Assembly: GCA_027023915.1 (NCBI GenBank)
Contig: JALVUB010000160.1
Span: 1 to 7,356, forward strand
Length of the DNA: 7,356 nucleotides
Origin: Sedimenticola sp.
GTDB lineage: Bacteria; Pseudomonadota; Gammaproteobacteria; Chromatiales; Chromatiaceae
Direction of reading: 5' to 3'
The stretch's first letter is position 1. Each line of letters opens with the position of its first letter. The notes beneath the pieces are model-generated. The model had not been told where the DNA came from, searched no databases, and saw only the letters and a program-made list of their open reading frames with translations. The translations under genes and the position numbers were made by a program. Of this stretch, positions 1-7,356 are shown piece after piece.

Positions 1-20
1 GACGTCAGACTGCTGACGTC
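1..20 (-). terminator. Perfect 8-bp hairpin downstream of the carB-metK frame; possible terminator
   Basis: The first 20 bases form a perfect inverted repeat: GACGTCAG, loop ACTG, CTGACGTC. On the minus strand it starts 13 bases after the TAA stop of the carB-derived frame, a usual place for a transcription terminator. The window ends before a T-run could be seen, so intrinsic termination cannot be confirmed. Because the preceding codons resemble the 3' end of metK, the hairpin may originally belong to metK rather than carB. Confidence 0.4.
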
Positions 21-33
21 CGACCAGTTTTTC

Positions 34-2196
<2,163 letters not shown>

Positions 2197-2209
2197 GAAT
2201 CTTCTTGTC

Positions 2210-2301
2210 GTAGGCCGGGCTTCAGCCCGAAGGTTTTCCCAATCCGCTTGCAAGCCGCCGCCCCGAAAGCGTTGTGGTCGTCGGGCTGAAGCCCGACCTA
2301 C
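2210..2301. repeat. REPIN-like inverted pair of REP palindromes between carA and carB
   Basis: The left unit is at 2210-2231, GTAGGCCGGGCTTCAGCCCG plus AA. The right unit at 2281-2301 is its inverted complement, TCGGGCTGAAGCCCGACCTA plus C. Each unit is itself a small hairpin (CGGGC, loop TTCA, GCCCG). About 50 bases separate them, so the 92-base element has the build of a REPIN, the mobile form of REP sequences moved by RAYT transposases. It fills most of the 138-base gap between the carA stop and the carB start, and may form a strong stem in the mRNA that uncouples carB expression from carA. No RAYT gene is in the window. Confidence 0.8.
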
Positions 2302-2334
2302 GGGGCCGGAGTGAAATCCAGTTGTCAGATCACT

Positions 2335-3489
2335 CTAGGAATCGCCCTGCCTCCGTTTCTGCATCAGCTCGATGAAATGGTCGAACACCGGCGCCACGTC
2401 GTGGGGTCCGGGGCTGGCCTCGGGGTGGCCCTGGAAACCGAAGGCGGGCCGGTCGGTGCGATGGATGCCCTGCAGCGAGCCATCGAACAGCGACTTGTGG
2501 GTGGCCTTGAGGTTGTCCGGCAGGCTCTCCTCGTCCACCGCAAAGCCGTGGTTCTGGCTGGAGATCATCACCCGGCCGGTTTCAAGATCCTGCACCGGGT
2601 GGTTGGCGCCGTGGTGGCCGAACTTCATTTTCACCGTGCGCGCGCCACTGGCCAGCCCCAAAAGCTGGTGTCCCAGGCAGATACCAAAGGTGGGCACCCC
2701 CTGATCCACCACTTCGCGGATCGCCTCGATGGCGTAGCCACAAGGCTCCGGGTCGCCCGGCCCGTTGGAAAGAAAAACACCATCGGGCGACATGGCCAGC
2801 ACCTCGGAAGCCGGTGTTTGCGCCGGCACCACGGTGACGCGGCAGCCCCTATCCCGCAACATGCGCAAAATATTGGTTTTTATGCCGTAGTCGTAGGCCA
2901 CCACGTGGAAATCGTCATCGGCATCCGGCCGGCCGACAAACCCCTGCTCCCGATCCCAGGTGCCCTCCTCCCAGGTGTAGGGACGCTCGGTGGTCACCTC
3001 CCGCGCCAGATCCATCCCCTGCAAGCCAGGAAAAGCACGCGCCGCCTCCAGCGCGGCCGCCGTATCCGGCTCGCCACCGGCCAGAATACAACCGGCCTGG
3101 GCACCCTTCTCCCGCAAAATACGGGTGAGCCTTCGGGTGTCGATATCACTGATGGCCACCACGCCCTGCTGCTTCAGGTACTCCTCCAGCGAGCCGCTGC
3201 TACGCCAGTTGCTGGCCAAAAGTGGCAGATCACGGATAACCAGCCCCGCCGCATGAACGCGGTGGTTGGGCCCGGACTCGAAATCCTCGCCGTTGACGCC
3301 GGTATTGCCGATATGGGGATAAGTGAGGGTGACAATCTGGCGGCGGTAGGAAGGGTCGGTGAGAATCTCCTGATAGCCGGTCATGGCGGTGTTGAACACC
3401 ACCTCCCCCGCCGTCTGGCCCTCGACACCAATGGAACGACCGTGGAACACAGCACCGTCTTCGAGAACCAGGATCGCTTTATCACTCAT
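2335..3489 (-). CDS. carA: Carbamoyl-phosphate synthase small (glutamine amidotransferase) subunit
   Basis: CarA hydrolyses glutamine and channels ammonia to CarB for carbamoyl phosphate synthesis in the cytoplasm. The 384-residue product is full length (E. coli 382). The N-terminal CarA-specific domain contains [18 protein letters not shown] (31-48) and [17 protein letters not shown] (113-129). The class I glutamine amidotransferase domain covers about residues 194-380. Its nucleophile Cys271 lies in FGICLGHQ, and the other triad members, His355 and Glu357, lie in [14 protein letters not shown]. The start gives [12 protein letters not shown], as expected for the family; no clear Shine-Dalgarno precedes it. 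The gene has its own promoter just after trxC. In many gammaproteobacteria dapB precedes carA, but here trxC does. The gene itself looks intact although its partner carB downstream is broken. Confidence 0.97.
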   Translation of the reverse strand: MSDKAILVLEDGAVFHGRSIGVEGQTAGEVVFNTAMTGYQEILTDPSYRRQIVTLTYPHIGNTGVNGEDFESGPNHRVHAAGLVIRDLPLLASNWRSSGSLEEYLKQQGVVAISDIDTRRLTRILREKGAQAGCILAGGEPDTAAALEAARAFPGLQGMDLAREVTTERPYTWEEGTWDREQGFVGRPDADDDFHVVAYDYGIKTNILRMLRDRGCRVTVVPAQTPASEVLAMSPDGVFLSNGPGDPEPCGYAIEAIREVVDQGVPTFGICLGHQLLGLASGARTVKMKFGHHGANHPVQDLETGRVMISSQNHGFAVDEESLPDNLKATHKSLFDGSLQGIHRTDRPAFGFQGHPEASPGPHDVAPVFDHFIELMQKRRQGDS

Positions 3490-3578
3490 CTACGCGCACA
3501 CAAAAGGGGCTGGCCTCCCAGCGGGCCATCCACCAAAAACAACTCAGAAGCGGGATTTGGAACTCAAGGAACCTTTGG

Positions 3579-3609
3579 TTGATTCACCCGTGAGCAGGTC
3601 ACGAATCAA
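3579..3609 (-). promoter_or_regulatory. Stem-loop in the carA 5' leader
   Basis: An outer 7-bp stem (TTGATTC 3579-3585 with GAATCAA 3603-3609) encloses a 4-bp inner stem (GTGA 3590-3593 with TCAC 3599-3602) around a 5-base loop, with four unpaired bases on one side. It lies inside the predicted leader of about 145 bases between the carA promoter and start codon. No T-run follows it on either strand, so it is not an intrinsic terminator for trxC. A long structured leader is compatible with attenuation or regulator control by pyrimidine or arginine supply. I see no convincing ARG box or leader peptide. Confidence 0.4.
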
Positions 3610-3640
3610 TCGAAATTCCTCTAGTCCCGTTGAAGGGGGG

Positions 3641-3669
3641 ATTCTACGGCAGCGCCCCGATCCTGTCCA
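3641..3669 (-). promoter_or_regulatory. Sigma70-type promoter of carA
   Basis: On the minus strand, TGGACA (3664-3669; 5 of 6 to TTGACA) and TAGAAT (3641-3646; 5 of 6 to TATAAT) are separated by exactly 17 bases. Transcription would begin near 3634, leaving a leader of about 145 bases before the carA ATG. The -35 box begins only 6 bases past the trxC stop codon, so carA is probably transcribed independently, with possible read-through from trxC. Confidence 0.7.
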
Positions 3670-3675
3670 TGGAAA

Positions 3676-4113
3676 TCAGCCGAGATGCTGCCTGGTCCAG
3701 GACACGATGCCGCCGGCGTCCAGGGCACCGGAAAGGCGATCCAGTTCGCGACCGTTCCGAAAAAGGATCATGGTGGGGATGCTGCGAATGCCAAGCTGGG
3801 CGGCGAACTGCTGGTGTTGTTCAGTGTTGAGTTTGAGCAGCCGCACGTTTGGCTCCAGCCGTCCCGCGGCCTGGGCAAATGCCGGCGCCATCATCCTGCA
3901 GGGCCCACACCAAGGCGCCCAGAAATCCACCAGTACCGGAATATCGCTGCGCTGAATCTGCTTTTGCAGCATGGCGTCATCCACCTCGGCCGGATGCCCC
4001 TCGAACAGCGGCTGCTTGCACTTGCCGCATTTCGGATGCTGTCCCAGCCGGTTGCGGGGAATACGGTTGACACCACCACAATGGGTGCAGACCACATGCA
4101 GGTTGTCTGCCAT
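3676..4113 (-). CDS. trxC: Thioredoxin 2 (TrxC type) with N-terminal zinc ribbon
   Basis: A cytoplasmic thiol-disulfide reductase of 145 residues (E. coli TrxC 139). Cys9/Cys12 (CTHC) and Cys29/Cys32 (CGKC) form the N-terminal zinc-binding module that separates TrxC from classical TrxA. The thioredoxin fold follows, with the active site WCGPC (Cys69, Cys72) in VDFWAPWCGPC and the cis-proline Pro113 in IRSIPT. The family reduces protein disulfides with electrons from thioredoxin reductase and is linked to oxidative stress, where the zinc site may act as a redox switch. The start is chosen because MADNLHVVCTHCG is the family N-terminus and a strong AAAGGAG lies 7 bases upstream; a longer in-frame extension has no homology. 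It is divergent to cnoX and immediately upstream of the carA promoter. Confidence 0.95.
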   Translation of the reverse strand: MADNLHVVCTHCGGVNRIPRNRLGQHPKCGKCKQPLFEGHPAEVDDAMLQKQIQRSDIPVLVDFWAPWCGPCRMMAPAFAQAAGRLEPNVRLLKLNTEQHQQFAAQLGIRSIPTMILFRNGRELDRLSGALDAGGIVSWTRQHLG

Positions 4114-4238
4114 GATGAAACTCCTTTTATTCAGGTTTGGCGGAAAAATGGGGGCGTCATCCCGCCTTTCAAGCCCTTGTAATTCCTCCCTCCCGCCCCA
4201 AAATATCGGGCATTTCCAACAAGAGCGGAACGAACACC
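4114..4238. promoter_or_regulatory. Divergent promoter region between trxC and cnoX
   Basis: The 125-base gap must hold 5' signals for both genes. On the plus strand TTGTAA (4177-4182) and AAATAT (4201-4206) are 18 bases apart and could serve cnoX, but the -10 match is weak. I find no convincing -35/-10 pair for trxC on the minus strand. An oxidative-stress regulator site is plausible for this gene pair, but no motif I can name confidently is present. Confidence 0.35.
4121..4127 (-). promoter_or_regulatory. Ribosome binding site of trxC
   Basis: AAAGGAG on the minus strand lies 7 bases before the ATG at 4113. This settles the trxC start over the longer in-frame possibility. Confidence 0.8.
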
Positions 4239-5099
4239 ATGGCTGATTCCCCATACATCGTGGAAATTACAGAAGAGAACTACCAGCAGGCAGTGGTGGA
4301 ACAGTCCCGCCGGGTGCCGGTGCTGGTGGATTTCTGGGCGAGCTGGTGCCAGCCCTGCCGGATGCTGATGCCGGTGCTGGCCAAACTGGCCGAAGAGTAC
4401 GGCGGCAAGTTCATCCTCGCCAAGGTGAACACAGAGGAACAACAGGGCCTGGCTGCCCAGTTCGGCATCCGTTCCATTCCCACCGTCAAGCTGTTCAAGA
4501 ACGGACAACCGGTGGACGAGTTCGCCGGCGCTCTGCCTGAATCCGAGATCCGCCGCTTTCTCGATCACCACATCCCGCGGGAGTCGGACGCCCTGGTGGA
4601 AAAGGCGCGCCAACTCCTGCTGGCGGGCGATGCCGACCAGGCGCTGAAGATTCTCGAGGCCGCCAAGGCCACGGACCCGATCAACGTCAATGTGGATATC
4701 GCCCTGGCCCAGGCCCACGCCGCCAACGCGGATGCCGCACGCGCACTGGAAATCATCGAAAAACTGCCGCTGGAAGCACGCGAAAAGCCGGAAGTAAAAC
4801 AGATTGAAGGGCTGCTCCATTTTGAAAAACTGGCGCAACAGGCTCCTGACGAAGCCACCCTTGCGCAACGGCTGGAACAGAACCCCGAAGACCACGAAGC
4901 GCGTCACCTGCTGGCGGCCCGCAGGGTACTGCATGAAGACTACGAGGGGGCGCTGGAGCTCCTGCTGGAACTGATGCGCAGGGACCGGAAATACGGGGAC
5001 GATGCGGCGCGCAAGGATATGGTCAGGATCTTCGAGCTGTTGGGCGACGATCCGCTGGTGGCACGCTACCGCGGCAGGATGATGAATCTGCTGTATTGA
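4239..5099 (+). CDS. cnoX: Co-chaperedoxin CnoX (YbbN): thioredoxin domain plus TPR-like C-terminal domain
   Basis: CnoX proteins are cytoplasmic holdases that protect proteins from over-oxidation during bleach or heat stress and pass clients to GroEL/ES and DnaK. The product has 286 residues (E. coli YbbN 284). Residues 1-112 are a thioredoxin fold with VDFWASWCQPC at 30-40 and cis-Pro81 in IRSIPT. Residues about 115-286 are the family's helical TPR-like region, with a first repeat around ALVEKARQLLLAGDADQALK and the family-typical C-terminus MVRIFELLGDDPLVARYRGR. Unlike E. coli YbbN, which lacks one active-site cysteine (SxxC), both Cys37 and Cys40 are present. It may therefore also have thiol oxidoreductase activity, as described for Caulobacter CnoX. 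The start is chosen from the family N-terminus (MADSPYIVEIT); only a weak ribosome site precedes it. The thioredoxin domain resembles the divergent neighbour trxC. Confidence 0.93.
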   Translation: MADSPYIVEITEENYQQAVVEQSRRVPVLVDFWASWCQPCRMLMPVLAKLAEEYGGKFILAKVNTEEQQGLAAQFGIRSIPTVKLFKNGQPVDEFAGALPESEIRRFLDHHIPRESDALVEKARQLLLAGDADQALKILEAAKATDPINVNVDIALAQAHAANADAARALEIIEKLPLEAREKPEVKQIEGLLHFEKLAQQAPDEATLAQRLEQNPEDHEARHLLAARRVLHEDYEGALELLLELMRRDRKYGDDAARKDMVRIFELLGDDPLVARYRGRMMNLLY

Positions 5100-5131
5100 A
5101 ACCCGTTTCCGGCAAGCCCACCGCGCCTACG

Positions 5132-5191
5132 GTAGGTCGGGCTTCAGCCCGACATCCATCCCGCATCATGTCGGACTGAAGTCCGACCCAG
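5132..5191. repeat. Inverted pair of REP palindromes at the convergent cnoX/trmO ends
   Basis: The left unit is at 5132-5155 (GTAGGTCGGGCTTCAGCCCG plus ACAT). The right unit at 5168-5191 (ATGTCGGACTGAAGTCCGAC plus CCAG) is its inverted, diverged copy. The stem changes are compensatory: CGGGC/GCCCG in one unit is CGGAC/GTCCG in the other, so hairpin pairing is kept. Only 12 bases separate the units, giving a compact 60-base element. The consensus is the same as the pair between carA and carB. It sits where converging transcripts meet and could act as a bidirectional transcript end. The right unit overlaps the last codons and stop of trmO. Confidence 0.82.
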
Positions 5192-5930
5192 ATGTCGGGC
5201 GTTCCTGCCTCTGGGGTGAAAAAGGTTCGATGGCGACCACCAGCGCCAGCCGCCGGCTGTCGAAAACCTGCCAGCGAAAATTCCACTGGTATAGGCTCAT
5301 GCCGTACTCCTTCCCATCGTCACCGCCGGCGGCATAGGCCGGCCTGGGGTCGAGGGCCAGCAGGCGCGCCATCGCCTCCAGCACCTCGGCGGGAACGGCC
5401 AGCTCCTCCGCCCGGGCCTGTGCCCCGGTGGTGAACCGCACCTCCAGCCGGGGCTCTGGAGCATCGCTGGCAAAGCCGCCCCGGGCATTCGCCACCGCAT
5501 CGGCGTAGGGAATATAGGGCTTGATGTCCACCACCGGCGTGCCATCCACCATGTCCACTCCGGAAAGCAGCAACTTCACCCGACGACCACTCTCATGCTC
5601 GATTCGCCGCAGGCGAAGCACGGAAAGCCCCAAATGGTTGGGCCGAAAGGGAGAACGGGTGGCAAACACCCCCAGCCTGCGGTTGCCACCCAGGCGTGGC
5701 GGCCTCACCCTGCCCTTCCACCCCTGTTCCACTGCCTGATGAAAGAGAAAAGTGATCCAGACATGGCTGATCTCCTCCAACCCGTCGAACCAGCCGATCT
5801 GGTCAAAAGGCGGAATCATCTCCAGGGTTCCCGGCAGATCAACCAGGCGAGCCTGGCGCGGAACGCCAAACTTGTCGGCAAACGGCGTCCGCAACCGCCC
5901 AATGATCCGAAGCCGCAGCGCCTCAGGCAT
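5166..5930 (-). CDS. trmO: tRNA (N6-threonylcarbamoyladenosine37-N6)-methyltransferase TrmO (YaeB/TsaA)
   Basis: TrmO adds an S-adenosylmethionine-derived methyl group to t6A37 of threonine tRNAs, giving m6t6A and improving decoding. The product has 254 residues (E. coli 235). Family signatures in order are VPRQ (23-26), RPPRLGG (76-82), GVFATRSPFRPN (87-98), DGTPVVDIKPY (129-139), LDPRPAY (193-199) and NFRW (217-220). All match the single-domain beta-barrel fold of the family, which is unrelated to classical Rossmann methyltransferases. The start gives MPEALRLRIIGRLRTPF, aligned to the family N-terminus, with GGA about 8 bases upstream. The usual end is near AIEPFSP (about 238). The last 16 or so residues are extra, and the final seven (GSDFSPT) plus the TGA come from a REP repeat. 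It converges on cnoX. Confidence 0.93.
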   Translation of the reverse strand: MPEALRLRIIGRLRTPFADKFGVPRQARLVDLPGTLEMIPPFDQIGWFDGLEEISHVWITFLFHQAVEQGWKGRVRPPRLGGNRRLGVFATRSPFRPNHLGLSVLRLRRIEHESGRRVKLLLSGVDMVDGTPVVDIKPYIPYADAVANARGGFASDAPEPRLEVRFTTGAQARAEELAVPAEVLEAMARLLALDPRPAYAAGGDDGKEYGMSLYQWNFRWQVFDSRRLALVVAIEPFSPQRQERPTSGSDFSPT

Positions 5931-5943
5931 GGTTCATCCGCCC

Positions 5944-5982
5944 CAAAAGGAAAGCGGCATTGCAGCCTGGCTGCATGCCGCT
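5944..5982 (-). terminator. Intrinsic terminator-like hairpin between the lysine-rich gene and trmO
   Basis: On the minus strand an 8-bp stem (AGCGGCAT with ATGCCGCT), one bulged base and a further GCAGCC/GGCTGC stem form a strong hairpin at 5953-5982, followed by TTCCTTTT. It would end transcripts of the lysine-rich gene, whose stop is 71 bases upstream. It ends only 13 bases before the trmO ATG, too close for a trmO promoter after it. Either trmO transcription starts upstream (a weak TATTTA lies at 5985-5990 on the minus strand) and the hairpin is in its leader, or the hairpin attenuates read-through. Confidence 0.6.
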
Positions 5983-6053
5983 CGTAAATATCCGAAATCT
6001 CGAAAAACCGCCATCCAGTGCTTTGCCGGCACTTCCTTGTGCCATAGCCGACC

Positions 6054-6581
6054 TCAACTCTTCTTTTTCGACTTCCGCGTGGCTTTTTTAGCCGCCTTTT
6101 TGCTGGAAGCCTTGCTCTTGTTTTTCACCTTTTCCCTGCTCATCTTCTTGTGAGCACTTTTGGCCTTGCTCTTGGCCTCGGCCTTTTTCTTGTTAGCCGT
6201 TTTGCGCTTGCTTTTTACCTTGACTTTGGTTTCGGCTTTGCTTTCGGCCTTTTTCTTGGCTCCGGCCTTGCGCTTTCCAAGCACCTCATGCTTCCTTTCA
6301 ACTTTACGCTTGGTCTCCGCCTTCCGCTTGGTCACTACCTTGCGCTTGTTTTCGGCCTTTTCCTTGAGCTTGCTCTTACCCCCTGCCTTGCGGCAGTAAG
6401 CCGCCACCGAACGTCCATCCTTGCGCGTATAACCGTTGACCCATGTACATTGCGGCGACGCGCTACATGCTCTTTTCGCCAGCCCCTTGCAATTGACCTC
6501 GGCCATGGCGTTCCCCGAACCGAGAACCAGCACCGTCGAAAAGCCCAAAATCAAAAAAAACGCCAAGATTTTTTCTTTCAT
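6054..6581 (-). CDS. Secreted four-cysteine protein with a long lysine-rich, histone-H1-like tail
   Basis: No named family is recognised with confidence. From the ATG at 6581 the product has 175 residues. Residues 1-27 form a signal peptide (MKEK, then a hydrophobic core ILAFFLILGFSTVLVLG) with a likely cut after AMA. Residues 28-63 hold four cysteines (31, 39, 45, 63) in a small module containing CTWVNGYTRKDGRSVAAYC, which I believe recurs in small gammaproteobacterial exported proteins. Residues 64-175 are low complexity, with about 43 lysines in 112 residues, many alanines, and six-residue units such as KRKVVT, KRKAET and KRKVER. At DNA level these give CGCTTG on the plus strand at 6307, 6325 and 6343, an 18-base period. 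A GTG at 6608 is an alternative start, adding nine residues (n-region MKKTRGREI); its AGGAG at 7 bases is better than GAGGA at 9 bases for the ATG. The gene is followed by a terminator-like hairpin. The role is unknown; the basic tail could bind polyanions such as DNA, polyphosphate or cell-surface polymers. Confidence 0.75.
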   Translation of the reverse strand: MKEKILAFFLILGFSTVLVLGSGNAMAEVNCKGLAKRACSASPQCTWVNGYTRKDGRSVAAYCRKAGGKSKLKEKAENKRKVVTKRKAETKRKVERKHEVLGKRKAGAKKKAESKAETKVKVKSKRKTANKKKAEAKSKAKSAHKKMSREKVKNKSKASSKKAAKKATRKSKKKS

Positions 6582-6615
6582 GATTTCTCTTCCTCTTGTT
6601 TTTTTCACACGAACT

Positions 6616-6620
6616 CTCCT
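6616..6620 (-). promoter_or_regulatory. Shine-Dalgarno that would support a GTG start for the lysine-rich gene
   Basis: AGGAG on the minus strand is 7 bases before the GTG at 6608-6606, which is in frame with the ATG at 6581. The competing GAGGA at 6591-6595 is 9 bases before the ATG. The start of the gene is therefore open between these two; the signal peptide works with either. Confidence 0.4.
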
Positions 6621-6674
6621 GTCCGCCAGCGAACAAACCAGGCAAGCCCAGCCTTCCGGCCACCAACAACGCGC

Positions 6675-7356
<682 letters not shown>

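Noticed and set aside
2197..2253. N-terminal extension of carB by 19 codons
   Set aside because: It is translated REP repeat (RAEARPT), absent from CarB proteins. The canonical MPKRTDIE start is at 2196.
2311..3582. Long plus-strand open frame antisense to carA
   Set aside because: carA on the minus strand is full length with all catalytic residues; the plus frame shows no recognisable domain.
3579..3609. Terminator of trxC
   Set aside because: There is no T-run after the stem on the minus strand, and the stem lies downstream of the carA promoter, so it is better read as a leader structure.
4114..4254. N-terminal extension of trxC
   Set aside because: It overlaps the divergent cnoX start and has no thioredoxin homology; a good AAAGGAG favours the ATG at 4113.
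4131..4934. Minus-strand open frame of 267 codons antisense to cnoX
   Set aside because: It is a shadow of cnoX; the composition is F-, G- and R-rich without motifs, and the plus strand encodes a clear family protein.
6012..6036. Second hairpin (AGTGC/GCACT) after the lysine-rich gene as a terminator
   Set aside because: The stem is only 5 bp with a 7-base loop, and the T-run is about 9 bases away; the hairpin at 5953-5982 is far stronger.
6160..6399. Plus-strand frame with a hydrophobic, transmembrane-like translation
   Set aside because: It is the antisense reading of lysine-rich codons (AAG/AAA read as CTT/TTT gives Leu and Phe), which produces false hydrophobicity.
6054..6400. Repeated 18-base pattern as a CRISPR array or satellite
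   Set aside because: The units are degenerate, have no unique spacers, and lie in frame within the lysine-rich coding sequence.

Overview
The window reads as a high-GC gammaproteobacterial chromosome segment, perhaps a Chromatiales-like or sulfur-oxidising lineage. The grounds are CarA, TrxC, CnoX and TrmO homologues of gammaproteobacterial type and REP-like palindromes of the form GTAGGTCGGGCTTCAGCCCG. The genus cannot be fixed from sequence alone. No tRNA, rRNA, CRISPR array or transposase gene is visible, and no gene-free stretch exceeds 300 bases.

Layout from left to right: a carB-derived reading frame (34-2196, minus), a REP pair (2210-2301), carA (2335-3489, minus) with a good sigma70-type promoter and a structured leader (3490-3669), and a TrxC-type thioredoxin (3676-4113, minus). 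Next come a divergent intergenic region, the co-chaperedoxin gene cnoX/ybbN (4239-5099, plus), a second REP pair (5132-5191), trmO/tsaA (5166-5930, minus), and a hairpin resembling a terminator (5944-5982). The window ends with a gene for a secreted lysine-rich four-cysteine protein (6054-6581, minus) and the 3' part of an amrS-type radical SAM gene that runs off the right edge (6675-7356, minus).

The most striking observation is at the left end. The CarB frame is canonical for about 689 residues, then switches in frame to a 31-residue tail that aligns without gaps to the C-terminus of S-adenosylmethionine synthetase (MetK), and stops. The rest of the second ATP-grasp domain and the allosteric domain of CarB are missing. 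This is either a real recombination at a short shared motif (LDLxxP) or an assembly chimera. If real, this carB copy cannot be a normal carbamoyl-phosphate synthetase.

Functional themes: carbamoyl phosphate synthesis for pyrimidines and arginine (carA plus the broken carB), thiol redox and oxidative-stress protein protection (trxC and cnoX back to back), tRNA modification (trmO), and a poorly understood radical SAM gene of the AmmeMemoRadiSam group. The two REP pairs lie at gene ends. One separates carA from carB, and the other supplies the last codons and stop of trmO.
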